Of a DNA stretch of 64,000 bases, positions 24,751 through 33,208 are shown in pieces (the stretch's first letter is position 1; each line of letters starts with the position of its first letter). Under the pieces are notes generated by a model. It made no database searches, had not been told where the DNA came from, and worked only from the letters and a program-made list of their open reading frames with translations. A program made the position numbers and the translations under genes. This DNA is from Pimelobacter simplex (GTDB taxonomy: Bacteria > Actinomycetota > Actinomycetes > Propionibacteriales > Nocardioidaceae): positions 1 to 64,000 of the forward strand of contig JADCLI010000006.1 of assembly GCA_016803235.1 (NCBI GenBank). Direction: 5' to 3'.

Positions 24751-26820
24751 ATGTCCGTGAAGTCGCTGACCCGGCTCGGTGTCCCCCTGGGCATCGTGCT
24801 GATCGTCGTCATGCTCGTGGTGCCGCTGCCTGCGGTGCTGCTCGACCTGATGATCGCGCTCAACATCACCGGCGCCCTGCTCGTGCTCATGGTGGCGATG
24901 TTCATCCACAAGCCGCTGGAGTTCTCGGCGTTCCCGTCGGTCATCTTGGTGATGACCCTGTTCCGGCTGGCCCTCAACGTGAGCGCGACCCGCCTGGTCC
25001 TCCTCGACGGGTACGCCGGCAAGGTGATCGACACCTTCGGCCACTTCGTCGTCGGCGGCTCGCTGATCGTCGGGTTGATCGTGTTCGCGATCCTGCTCGT
25101 CATCCAGTTCGTCGTCATCACCAACGGTGCCGGGCGCGTCGCCGAGGTGGGCGCACGGTTCACGCTCGACGCGATGCCGGGCAAGCAGATGGCGATCGAC
25201 GCCGACCTCAACTCCGGCCTGATCGACGAGGAGGAGGCCCGGCGCCGGCGCGCGGAGGTGCACGCCGAGGCGGACTTCCACGGTGCGATGGACGGTGCGT
25301 CCAAGTTCGTGAAGGGCGACGCGATCGCCGCGATCGTGATCACGCTGGTCAACCTGCTGGGCGGGTTCGCGATCGGCGTGGCCCAGTACGGCATGCCGTT
25401 CGGCGAGGCGATCAGCACCTACTCGCTGCTGTCGATCGGCGACGGCCTGGTCTCGCAGGTGCCCGCCCTCCTCCTCAGCGTCGCCACCGGCCTGATCGTG
25501 ACCCGCGCGGTCGCCGACTCCGACATGGGCTCCGACATCGTCGGCCAGGTCTTCAAGCGCAAGATGCCGCTGCGCGTCGCCGGCTTCGGCGCGCTCGCGC
25601 TGTGCGCCATCCCCGGCCTGCCGAAGCTGCCCTTCCTGGTGGCCGGTGGCCTGATGCTGCTCGGCGCGAGCCGGATCGACGAGTCCCCCGGGGACGGTAC
25701 GACGGCCGCCGACGCCGACGTGCCCTCCGGCGAGCTGGCCCAGGTCCCCGACACCCCCGAGGCACTCATCAACGAGATCCGCGTCGACCCGCTCGGACTC
25801 GAGCTGTCGGCCGACCTGATCGACCTCGTCGACGCCCGGTCGGGCGGTGACCTGCTCGACCGGGTCAAGGCGCTGCGCCGCAAGGTCGCGGGCGAGCTCG
25901 GGATCGTGATCCCGCCGGTCCGCACCCGCGACAACCTCGAGCTGCCCGCGAACACCTACGCCATCACGCTGTACGGCGCCGAGGTGGCGCGTGGCGAGGC
26001 GCCGCGTGGGACGGTGCTGGCGATCGGCGAGTTCCTCGGCTCGCTGCCCGGTACGCCGACCCGGGAGCCGGTCTTCGGGCTCGACGCGAAGTGGATCCCG
26101 GCCGAGCTGCGACACCAGGCCGAGATCGGCGGCGCGACCGTCGTCGACCGCGCCTCGGTCGTCACGACCCACCTCGCCGAGGTCGTCCACCAGCATGCCA
26201 GCCGGCTGCTCGGCCGCGAGGACGTCCGGCTGCTCACCGACGTCGTCAAGCGCAGCCACCCCGTCGTGATCGAGGAGCTCACCCCGACCCAGCTCTCGCT
26301 CGGCGAGGTGCAGCGGGTGCTCCGCGCGCTGCTGGAGGAGCGGATCCCGATCCGCGACCTGGTCCGGATCTTCGAGGCACTCTCGGTGCGCGCCGCCGTC
26401 AGCAAGGACCTCGACGGCCTGGTCGAGGCTGCCCGTGCCGCCCTCGAGCCGGCGCTCGCCGCCCCGTTCGTCACCGACGGCGTGCTGCACGCGATCAGCT
26501 TCGACCCGCTGCTCGAGCAGCACATGCTCGAGGGCCTGCGCCCGACCGAGCTGGGTGCGGTCGTCGTCCTCGACCCCGACGCGGCCCAGCGGGTGCTGCT
26601 CGGCCTGGCCCAGGCGGCACAGGCGGCCGAGAACACCGACGTACGACCGGTCCTCGTCTGCGCGCCGGCCCTCCGGGCCGCCGTCCGCCGCCTGGTGGCG
26701 CCCACCGTGGAGCGCCTCCCCGTGTTCTCGTACGCCGAGCTCGGCGCGGCCCGCGAGGTCCGCTCGGTGGCCGTCGTGTCCGCGACCGGGGCCCGCCCGG
26801 CCCTCGGAGCAGGAGTCTGA
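24751..26820 (+). CDS. flhA: FlhA, major export gate subunit
   Basis: A 689-residue protein. The N-terminal half has about eight membrane spans, with family blocks MVAMFIHKPLEFSAFPSVILVMTLFRLALNVSATRLVL, FVVITNGAGRVAEVGARFTLDAMPGKQMAIDADLNSGLIDEEEARRRR (the FHIPEP loop), and PALLLSVATGLIVTRAV. The cytoplasmic half (from about 330) forms the docking ring for chaperones (DVVKRSHPVVIEELTP, GEVQRVLRALLEERIPIRDLVRIFEAL). An ATG start with a GTAGCC leader follows an internal promoter. The next frame begins 13 bases on. Confidence 0.97.
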   Translation: MSVKSLTRLGVPLGIVLIVVMLVVPLPAVLLDLMIALNITGALLVLMVAMFIHKPLEFSAFPSVILVMTLFRLALNVSATRLVLLDGYAGKVIDTFGHFVVGGSLIVGLIVFAILLVIQFVVITNGAGRVAEVGARFTLDAMPGKQMAIDADLNSGLIDEEEARRRRAEVHAEADFHGAMDGASKFVKGDAIAAIVITLVNLLGGFAIGVAQYGMPFGEAISTYSLLSIGDGLVSQVPALLLSVATGLIVTRAVADSDMGSDIVGQVFKRKMPLRVAGFGALALCAIPGLPKLPFLVAGGLMLLGASRIDESPGDGTTAADADVPSGELAQVPDTPEALINEIRVDPLGLELSADLIDLVDARSGGDLLDRVKALRRKVAGELGIVIPPVRTRDNLELPANTYAITLYGAEVARGEAPRGTVLAIGEFLGSLPGTPTREPVFGLDAKWIPAELRHQAEIGGATVVDRASVVTTHLAEVVHQHASRLLGREDVRLLTDVVKRSHPVVIEELTPTQLSLGEVQRVLRALLEERIPIRDLVRIFEALSVRAAVSKDLDGLVEAARAALEPALAAPFVTDGVLHAISFDPLLEQHMLEGLRPTELGAVVVLDPDAAQRVLLGLAQAAQAAENTDVRPVLVCAPALRAAVRRLVAPTVERLPVFSYAELGAAREVRSVAVVSATGARPALGAGV

Positions 26821-26833
26821 AGGTGGTCCTCCC

Positions 26834-27154
26834 ATGATGTTCGACCTGCGCGTGTTCGTGCTCGCCGCCCTCGTCGCCTCCCCCGCCGGCTACCTCGCCG
26901 CGCACGGGGAGCTCACCCTGGACGAGGCCCTCACCCGGCTGCTCGTCGTGATGGTCGGCGCCACGGCTGCCGCGCTGGCGGTGCGCACGCTGTGGCCGCT
27001 GCTCGCCGGGTCGGGCCCGGAGCTGCTCGAGGCCACGGCCGACGACCTCCCTCCGCCCGCGCCGGCGCAGGACACCAGCGACGAGCCGGAGCTCCTCGAC
27101 GACCTCCTCGGCTTCGACCAGCCGCGGCAGGACCTCAGCCCACTGCCGGAATGA
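26834..27154 (+). CDS. Small membrane protein at the end of the flagellar row
   Basis: A 106-residue protein with two hydrophobic segments (LRVFVLAALVASPAGYLAA and LLVVMVGATAAALAVRTLWPLLA) and an acidic, Pro-rich tail (DDLPPPAPAQDTSDEPELLDDLLGF). I do not recognise it. It follows flhA by 13 bases in the same direction, so it is probably co-transcribed. Its last 20 bases overlap the 3' end of the convergent histidine kinase gene. Confidence 0.65.
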   Translation: MMFDLRVFVLAALVASPAGYLAAHGELTLDEALTRLLVVMVGATAAALAVRTLWPLLAGSGPELLEATADDLPPPAPAQDTSDEPELLDDLLGFDQPRQDLSPLPE

Positions 27155-28715
27155 CCCACTCCAGCACGGTGCCCTCACCGGGCGCCGAGCTCACCAGCAG
27201 GTGCCCGCCGAGGTCCTCCGCGCGCGAGCGGAGGTTGCCGGTGCCGCTGCCCACGGACTGCGTTGCCGGGTCGAAGCCGACACCGTCGTCGACCACCCGC
27301 AGCCGGAACCACGCCGAGGACGCGGTCAGCTCGACGGTGACGGTGCTCGCCGAGGCGTGCCGGGCCACGTTGGACAGCGCCTCGCGCAGCGACCCGAGCA
27401 CGTGGCTGCCTGCCTCGGGAACGAGCGCCCGGTCGACCGGGCCCTGGATGCGCAGCAGCGGCTGGAAGCCGAGGACCGGGACGTACTCGGTGAGCAGGGC
27501 CCGGACGTCGTCGAGCAGCGGGCGCCCGGAGCCTGTGCCGAGCTCGAAGATCACCGAGCGCAGCTCCTTGATCGCGCCGTCGAGGTCGGCCACCGCGTCG
27601 TCGACGCGGGCGCGCAGCTCGCCGGGGTCGAGGCCACGGGCGCCCTGGAGCTGCATGCCGGTGGCGAACAGGCGCTGGATGACCAGGTCGTGCAGGTCGC
27701 GCGCGATCCGGTCGCGGTCGCGCGCCACCAGCAGCTGGGCACGCTCGCGCAGCGCCTGCCGGCGGTCGAGGATCAGGCCCAGCTGCGCCGCCGTCACCGA
27801 CACCAGGTCGAGCATGATGTCGCGCAGCGACGGCGTCTCCTCGGCCCGGTCGACCAGGATCGCGCCCGGGCCGGCGATCCGGGCGTGCACGGGTACGACG
27901 AGCGTCGTGCGGTGGTGGTCGTGGGGCAGGCGCTCGGGGACCCGGGACGAGGTCACCTCGCGGATCTGGTCGGCGTACCGCTCGACGACCCGCGGCGCTG
28001 CCCCGGTGTCGCCGGCGACCTGGCGGACCTCGATCAGTCCGGCCTCGACCCGCACGTACGCGACCAGCCGCGCGCCGCACAGGTCCCGCAGCGAGACGAC
28101 GAGCTCGTCGAGGGCCTCCTCGACGCTGGTGGCCCCCGTCAGGTCGCGCCCCACCTCGCCGGTGCCCGCGAGCCAGCGACGGCGCCACTCGACCTGCTCG
28201 TAGGTGCGGGCGTTCTCGATCATGGTGCCGGCCGCGCGGGCCAGCGCCTCGACCAGCGCCTGGTCGGTCGCGGTGAACTCCTCGCGCCCGCGCTTGTTGC
28301 CGAGGTAGAGGTGGCCGAACGCCTGGTCGCGCACCAGCACGGGCGCGCCGAGGAAGCGGTCGATCACCGGGTGGCTGTGCGGGAAGGAGCCGGTGGACAC
28401 CGGGTGCTCCGCGACGTGGTCGACCCGGATCGAGCGTCGCTCCCGCGGCACCAGCCCGAGCAGCCCGTGGCCCTCCGGCATCCGCCCGATCTTCGTGAAC
28501 TGCTCGCCGACCACGGCGTTGGGCACGAGGTCGATGAACTCGCCCTCGTCGTCGACGATCCCGAGCACGCCGTACTCGGCGTCGGTGAGCTCGCAGGACG
28601 CCTCGACGATGCGGGTCAGCACGCCGCGCAGGTCCAGGTCGGACCCGATCGCGACCACCGCGTCGAGCAGCGCGCGCGCCTCCGCCGGAAGCTCGAGATC
28701 CTGGTCCAGGCCCAT
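27135..28715 (-). CDS. Orphan GAF-domain sensor histidine kinase (DevS/NarL-partner type)
   Basis: A 526-residue cytoplasmic kinase. Two GAF domains (about 25-170 and 195-315) precede a HisKA_3 dimerisation domain with the phospho-acceptor His342 in IARDLHDLVIQRLFATGMQLQG and a HATPase domain with EALSNVARHASASTV and DDGVGFDP. The first GAF (LVRDQAFGHLYLGNKRGREEFTATD) resembles the haem GAF of mycobacterial DevS/DosT, which senses oxygen or NO, so a similar role is possible. The expected response regulator of the NarL/DevR family is not next to it. A GGGAGGGG site precedes the ATG. It is not obviously part of the flagellar locus. Confidence 0.9.
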   Translation of the reverse strand: MGLDQDLELPAEARALLDAVVAIGSDLDLRGVLTRIVEASCELTDAEYGVLGIVDDEGEFIDLVPNAVVGEQFTKIGRMPEGHGLLGLVPRERRSIRVDHVAEHPVSTGSFPHSHPVIDRFLGAPVLVRDQAFGHLYLGNKRGREEFTATDQALVEALARAAGTMIENARTYEQVEWRRRWLAGTGEVGRDLTGATSVEEALDELVVSLRDLCGARLVAYVRVEAGLIEVRQVAGDTGAAPRVVERYADQIREVTSSRVPERLPHDHHRTTLVVPVHARIAGPGAILVDRAEETPSLRDIMLDLVSVTAAQLGLILDRRQALRERAQLLVARDRDRIARDLHDLVIQRLFATGMQLQGARGLDPGELRARVDDAVADLDGAIKELRSVIFELGTGSGRPLLDDVRALLTEYVPVLGFQPLLRIQGPVDRALVPEAGSHVLGSLREALSNVARHASASTVTVELTASSAWFRLRVVDDGVGFDPATQSVGSGTGNLRSRAEDLGGHLLVSSAPGEGTVLEWVIPAVG

Positions 28716-28940
28716 CAGGTACCGATCCCCTCCCGCAGCGATCGCCGACTTCCGAAGGCTATCCCTTTACTTTGTCGCGCCACCACTCGCGCATCCCGCT
28801 GATCGGCACCGGGACCGAGGTCCTGAGCATTCCGGGACGCGGTACCCGAGTCCCACGCGAGGAACCGTCACCAAACCGCACGACGGAGCGTTGTGCCCCT
28901 GACGGCCGCCGATGGGGAGCAACCGACGAAGGAGGCTGAC
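28716..28940. other. 225-bp divergent intergenic region
   Basis: The region separates the histidine kinase from the secreted protein. It holds a GCCGATGG at 28908-28915 but without a TCA box at the right distance, and the ribosome site AAGGAGG just before 28941. No repeat or RNA gene is visible. Confidence 0.4.
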
Positions 28941-30941
28941 ATGGGGCGCTGGCTGAGGATCGCGACGACGATGGCGGCCTTGACGGTCTCGGGTACCGCG
29001 CTGCCCGCGGCCCAGGCGGCCGATCCCGCCGTCCAGATCACGTTCGACACCCAGCCCCGGGTCACCTTCTCGGAGGGCCTGACCTCGGCCAGCGGCACGA
29101 AGGGCGCGCTGGCCGAGGTTGCGTGGCGCGTCTCCCGCCCGGCCGCGATCACCGTCCGCGCACTCGACGCGGCCGGGACGGTGGTCCGCACCTTCGCGGA
29201 GGACCTGCCGGTCGCCGACAGCCACGACCTGGCCTGGACCTTCACCGACGACGCCGGCCTCGACCTGCCGGAGGGCGACTACACCCTGCGGGTGTCGGCG
29301 GTCGACGGCGACGGCACCCGCGACGTCGAGACCTACCCGCTGCCGCTCGACAGGCACAGCGTCGTGCCGCTCCAGGGCGTGGTCAGCGGCGCGACGTACT
29401 CCACCAACGCCACCATGTCCATCGGCCCCCGCCCCGGCGTGACGCTCGTGAGCGCACGGTTCATGGTCGGCGACGGGTACGACGCCGCGAAGTGCGCCGT
29501 GAGCGACCCCAGGACGCCCGGCCTGGGCGGCCGCATCCAGGCGACGTTCAGCGTCTCCGACTGCGGGACCTACAGCGGCCGGGCCGGCGCCCTCGTCGAG
29601 TTCACCGACCGGATCGGCGCGAAGCAGACGGGCTACAGCACGACGGTCCCGGTACGCGTCGTCGACCGCGTCGCGCCGACGGCGAAGCTGCACCTCTCCG
29701 ACGCGTCGCAGACCCTGCACCTCGAGCGGCCCGGCGCCTTCGAGACCACCACGACCCGGTTCGCGGTCCGCGACGCCAGCGCGATCGCGTCGGCCACCTA
29801 CGAGGTCCGCAACGGGATCGGCGCCCTCGTCGCCACCGGCACCCTGTCCGACGGCGGCGCGCTCGAGACGGACCCGCTGACCCACGTGTTCGACCTGCGG
29901 TGGAACGGCACCCGCGACAACGGCACCCTGCTGCCCGCCGCGCGCTACCGGGTCACCACCCGGTTCACCGACACCGCCGGCTACCGCGCCACGGGACCGG
30001 CCCTCACGGTCGACCTCGACGCGACCGTCCCCGGCACGATGGCCGTGAGCCGGATCGACGGCTACCGCTGGCAGGTCGTGGTCACCCCCAGGGCCGGTGC
30101 CGGCGTCACCGCGGTCGCCGTGTCCACCTCGCCCGGGGGCACCACCGACGACAGCGCGCAGCAGGCGCCGTACGACGCCACGACCGGCACCTACCGCACC
30201 GTGCTCAGCCTGGCCGGCCGCCCGGCCGGGACCTACCCGGTCCGTGCCCTCATCACCCGCGGCGCGGCCTCGACGACCTTCACGACGCCCGACCAGGACC
30301 TGGTGCTCGCCGAGGACACGGCTCCTCCGGTCGTGACCCGACCGACGAACAGCCGCCTCTACCTGGGCCTCCCCGACCAGTACGTCGCCGGCACCTTCGG
30401 CTTCGGTGTCAGCGACCAGTCAGCCGTGCGGTCGGCCGACTTCGTGGTCACCAGCGCCGACGGCACCACCGTCGTCGACCACACCGTCGGCGAGGGTGGC
30501 GAGGGCCGTACGTCGTTCACGTGGGACGGCACCGGTCCCGACGGCGAGCGGCTGCCCGCCGGCGACTACGTCGTCAGCACGACCTTCACCGACGCGCTCG
30601 ACAACGCGACCCCTGCTGCCGTGACCGTCCACCTCGACGACACGGTCCCGGGGACGCTCGCGGTCGTCTCCGCCACGGGCAACAGGTTCACCGTCGAGCT
30701 GACCCCGACCACCGGCGTCACCGTGCAGGCCGCCGGCGTCGCACTGATCGGGAACAGCTGCTGTGGCGCGGCGATGGAGCGCGACCCGGCGACGGGGCGC
30801 TACCGGGTCACCGTCGACCTCGACAGCCGTCCGGCCGGGACCTACCACCTCACCAGCCTGGTCGCCCGGGACACCCCGGGCGCGGCCGCGCCGTACGGCT
30901 ACTACTGGACCACCCCGGTCACGGTGACGGTCGGCCACTGA
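28941..30941 (+). CDS. Secreted protein with repeated FlgD-type Ig-like domains
   Basis: A 666-residue exported protein. The signal peptide is MGRWLRIATTMAALTVSGTALPAAQA (cleavage about residue 26). The body has several Ig-like units of the FlgD/FixG kind, with the recurrent pattern W-(N/D)-G-T-x-D-(N/G)-x-x-L-P-A-x-x-Y, seen as RWNGTRDNGTLLPAARYRVT and TWDGTGPDGERLPAGDYVVS, each followed by a stretch like FTD...TVDLD/VHLDxTVPGT. A strong AAGGAGG precedes the chosen ATG; an upstream start at 28893 lacks this. There is no sortase or membrane anchor, so it should be released. Function unknown. Confidence 0.8.
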   Translation: MGRWLRIATTMAALTVSGTALPAAQAADPAVQITFDTQPRVTFSEGLTSASGTKGALAEVAWRVSRPAAITVRALDAAGTVVRTFAEDLPVADSHDLAWTFTDDAGLDLPEGDYTLRVSAVDGDGTRDVETYPLPLDRHSVVPLQGVVSGATYSTNATMSIGPRPGVTLVSARFMVGDGYDAAKCAVSDPRTPGLGGRIQATFSVSDCGTYSGRAGALVEFTDRIGAKQTGYSTTVPVRVVDRVAPTAKLHLSDASQTLHLERPGAFETTTTRFAVRDASAIASATYEVRNGIGALVATGTLSDGGALETDPLTHVFDLRWNGTRDNGTLLPAARYRVTTRFTDTAGYRATGPALTVDLDATVPGTMAVSRIDGYRWQVVVTPRAGAGVTAVAVSTSPGGTTDDSAQQAPYDATTGTYRTVLSLAGRPAGTYPVRALITRGAASTTFTTPDQDLVLAEDTAPPVVTRPTNSRLYLGLPDQYVAGTFGFGVSDQSAVRSADFVVTSADGTTVVDHTVGEGGEGRTSFTWDGTGPDGERLPAGDYVVSTTFTDALDNATPAAVTVHLDDTVPGTLAVVSATGNRFTVELTPTTGVTVQAAGVALIGNSCCGAAMERDPATGRYRVTVDLDSRPAGTYHLTSLVARDTPGAAAPYGYYWTTPVTVTVGH

Positions 30942-30943
30942 CC

Positions 30944-31384
30944 TCAGAACCGGCGCAGCTGGTACAGCCCCCGCGTCCGCGCGACGACCGTCCCCTCCTC
31001 GTCGACGACCTCGGCCACCAGCTCGAAGTCCGACTTCCCCCACTCGGCGTACTCCGCGAGGATCCGCTCGATCTCGTCGTCCTCGAGACGGGTGCGCGCC
31101 ACGACGTCGGTCGCCGCCGGGCGCAGGAAGTCGATGGTCATCGACTTCAGGAGCGGTACGCCGCCCTCCGCGCTCAGCGAGGTGCTGGCGTAGAGGCCGC
31201 CGAGGACCTCGGCGACGGTGAAGAGCGAACCGGCGTACGCCGTGCCGAAGTGGTTGACGTTGGGGCCGGCGGGCAGCCGCGCCGACACGGCGTTGCGGCC
31301 CGCCTCGACCACCTCGACGCCCATGGCATCCATGATCGGGATCATCGTGCGGACGTGGGTCGTGAGGTCAGCGGGTGTGGTCAC
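30944..31384 (-). CDS. YiiD-C/DUF4442-type hotdog thioesterase
   Basis: A 146-residue hotdog-fold protein. The segment GPNVNHFGTAYAGSLFTVAEVLGGLYAS matches the hotdog helix with the Asn-His and Ala-Gly pattern of PaaI/DUF4442 thioesterases, and DFLRPAATDVVARTRL is the following strand. It probably hydrolyses acyl-CoA or aryl-CoA esters. The GTG start follows TAGCGT by 6 bases, which suggests a leaderless mRNA. Its stop lies 2 bases from that of the convergent secreted protein. Confidence 0.8.
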   Translation of the reverse strand: MTTPADLTTHVRTMIPIMDAMGVEVVEAGRNAVSARLPAGPNVNHFGTAYAGSLFTVAEVLGGLYASTSLSAEGGVPLLKSMTIDFLRPAATDVVARTRLEDDEIERILAEYAEWGKSDFELVAEVVDEEGTVVARTRGLYQLRRF

Positions 31385-31428
31385 GGCGCCACGCTAGCGG
31401 GGGCGGTGGCCGCTCGGGGCGACCCGGC

Positions 31429-32019
31429 TCACCAGGGTCGCTGCGACAGGTCCCGGATGTACGGCGCCAGCAGGGCCGCGGACTGCTCGACGGTCAGCAC
31501 CTCCGACGGGTCGAGCGGGATGACCTGCCGCTTCGACTCGTCGATCTCCCAGACGTCCTCGCCGACCAGGCGGCCCTCGTCGTCGTAGGGCCAGATCATG
31601 TGCTCCACGTTGGCGACCAGGTAGTGCGCGTCGGGGTCGACCGGAGCGCCCGCCGCGACGAGGACGGCGCCCGGGGTCTGCTGGTAGATGGTCGCGGTGG
31701 ACACGATCATGTTGTCGCCGACGGCGAGCTGCTCGTCGTCGGTGTAGAAGACGCACTGGGCCGTGCCCGACCACTCCTCGTAGACCGCCTGGACGGCCGC
31801 GGCGCCGTCGAGCACGGTCTGGATGCCGAAGACGTTGAAGTGGTAGACGGGGTGCTCGACGGTCATCTCGGGCGCGAAGATCTCCTTCCAGCGACCGGCC
31901 ATCTCAAGGTTGCGGTGCCGGTCGTAGGCCTCCAGCAGCCAGCGGTGGCGCGGGTTGGTGGTCGTCTCCATCAGGCGGCGGACGGCGAGGTTGGTCTGGG
32001 TGATGTCGAAGCGGCTCAT
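31429..32019 (-). CDS. NTF2-like (SnoaL-type) protein
   Basis: A 196-residue alpha+beta-barrel protein. TNPRHRWLLEAYDRHRNLEMAGRWKEIFAPEMTVEHPVYHFNVFGIQTVLDGAAAVQAVYEEW fits the SnoaL/NTF2 pattern, with later VGDNMIVSTATIY and VGEDVWEIDES. Some relatives are ketosteroid-isomerase-like or polyketide cyclases, but the active residues cannot be placed. The frame extends upstream to 32109; I choose the ATG at 32019 because the extension reads back through the operator of the divergent AraC gene. It is likely a target of that regulator. Confidence 0.75.
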   Translation of the reverse strand: MSRFDITQTNLAVRRLMETTTNPRHRWLLEAYDRHRNLEMAGRWKEIFAPEMTVEHPVYHFNVFGIQTVLDGAAAVQAVYEEWSGTAQCVFYTDDEQLAVGDNMIVSTATIYQQTPGAVLVAAGAPVDPDAHYLVANVEHMIWPYDDEGRLVGEDVWEIDESKRQVIPLDPSEVLTVEQSAALLAPYIRDLSQRPW

Positions 32020-32047
32020 GGCTCCACGATCACTTCCCCGACGCCAC

Positions 32048-32082
32048 CAGGTCTTGACAGCGCGCGACCTGTTCTTGACCCT
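32048..32082. promoter_or_regulatory. Putative AraC-type operator (two CTTGAC half-sites)
   Basis: CTTGAC occurs at 32053-32058 and again at 32074-32079, a 21-base period that is two helical turns and typical for AraC-family half-sites in direct repeat. It lies between the divergent NTF2-like gene and the AraC-type gene. A reversed copy of the whole 35-base segment lies at 33098-33132. Confidence 0.5.
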
Positions 32083-32089
32083 GAGCGAC

Positions 32090-33133
32090 ATGTCCCTGAT
32101 CCGCGGCACCGCCCTCCAGGGCTACGCGGACCTCGTCGCGGAGCTGGGCGGTGAGCTGCAGCCGCTGCTCGACCTGGCGCACCTGCCGGCCGCCGCGGTC
32201 GGCGACCACGACAGCTTCGTCAGCTACCGCAGCGTCGTCACCGCGCTGGAGGCCGCTGCCGCGGCGACCGGCGCCGACGACTTCGGGCGCCGGCTCGCCA
32301 CCCGGCAGGGTCTCGAGATCCTCGGGCCGCTGGGGGTCGCCGCCCGCACTGCGGGCACCGCCGGCGCCGCCCTGCAGGCGATCGAGCAGTACATGACGGT
32401 CTACAGCCCGGCCATCGCCATCACCGTGACCGCGCCGCCGCGCCAGCGCCTCGCGGGCCTCGAGTGGCGCATCGTCGTACGCCGGCCGCCACCGCACCGG
32501 CAGGCGGCCGAGCTCGCCCTGGGCGTCGCCGTTCGGGTCTTCCAGCTTCTCACCGGAGCCGACTTCACGCCGCGCTCGGTGCAGCTGCGGCACCAGCCGC
32601 TGGGCGACCCGGCGGCGTACCGTGACTACTTCGGCTGCCCGGTCGAATTCTCCGCGGACCGCTACGGCTTCCGCTTCCCGGCCGCGGTGCTGAGCCGGGC
32701 GCTCGCCGACGACGGCGACGTGCACGCGCTGGCCCAGCAGTACCTCGGCACGATCGCGCTCCCCACAGCGTCGGCGACCGCGGACACCGTCGCCGAGCTG
32801 GTCCGGCACATGCTGCCGACCGGCAGCCTCGACCTCGACCTGGTCGCCGGCCAGCTGGCCCTGCACCGGCGTACGCTGCAGCGCCAGCTCGCCGAGCAGG
32901 GGACCTCGTTCGCAGCGCTCGTCGACCAGGTCCGCCGCGACGAGGCCGAGCGCTACCTGCGCGAGACCGACATGCCGCTGGGCCAGCTCGCCGGCGTCCT
33001 CGGCCTGAGCGAGCAGAGCGCACTCTCCCGGGCCAGCCGTCGGTGGTTCGGCATGCCGCCGAAGCAGGTCCGGCAGGAGGCCCGACGGGTGTCGCAGCAG
33101 GTCAAGAACGAGGCGCGTGCGGTCAAGACCTGA
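32090..33133 (+). CDS. AraC-family transcriptional regulator with Arabinose_bd-type N-domain
   Basis: A 347-residue regulator. The N-terminal domain (about 15-195) is of the PF12625 type found in OruR/ArgR-like AraC proteins, with EQYMTVYSPAIAITVT and FGCPVEFSADRYGFRFPAAVLSRALADDG. The C-terminal double helix-turn-helix is LDLDLVAGQLALHRRTLQRQLAEQGTSFAALVDQVRRDEAERYL plus MPLGQLAGVLGLSEQSALSRASRRWFGMPPKQVR. The last residues (QVKNEARAVKT) are coded by a reversed copy of the upstream operator segment. It probably controls itself and the divergent NTF2-like gene. Confidence 0.9.
   Translation: MSLIRGTALQGYADLVAELGGELQPLLDLAHLPAAAVGDHDSFVSYRSVVTALEAAAAATGADDFGRRLATRQGLEILGPLGVAARTAGTAGAALQAIEQYMTVYSPAIAITVTAPPRQRLAGLEWRIVVRRPPPHRQAAELALGVAVRVFQLLTGADFTPRSVQLRHQPLGDPAAYRDYFGCPVEFSADRYGFRFPAAVLSRALADDGDVHALAQQYLGTIALPTASATADTVAELVRHMLPTGSLDLDLVAGQLALHRRTLQRQLAEQGTSFAALVDQVRRDEAERYLRETDMPLGQLAGVLGLSEQSALSRASRRWFGMPPKQVRQEARRVSQQVKNEARAVKT
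33098..33132. repeat. Reversed copy of the AraC operator in the gene's 3' end
   Basis: The segment starts CAGGTCAAGAACG and ends GGTCAAGACCTG. Its reverse complement matches 32048-32082 at about 27 of 35 positions, and the GTCAAG half-sites keep the same 21-base period. It codes for the C-terminal residues of the regulator and ends one base short of the stop-codon end. Confidence 0.55.
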
Positions 33134-33208
33134 GCAGCCCCGGATTGCGACATTCGGGAAGTCCGCCCTCCCCGACCGGGTCCCCCGCGACCCACCGAGA
33201 GGATTCCC

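Noticed and set aside
28908..28915. GCCGATGG near the secreted protein as a seventh flagellar promoter
   Set aside because: No TCA-type -35 at the required 11-base spacing.
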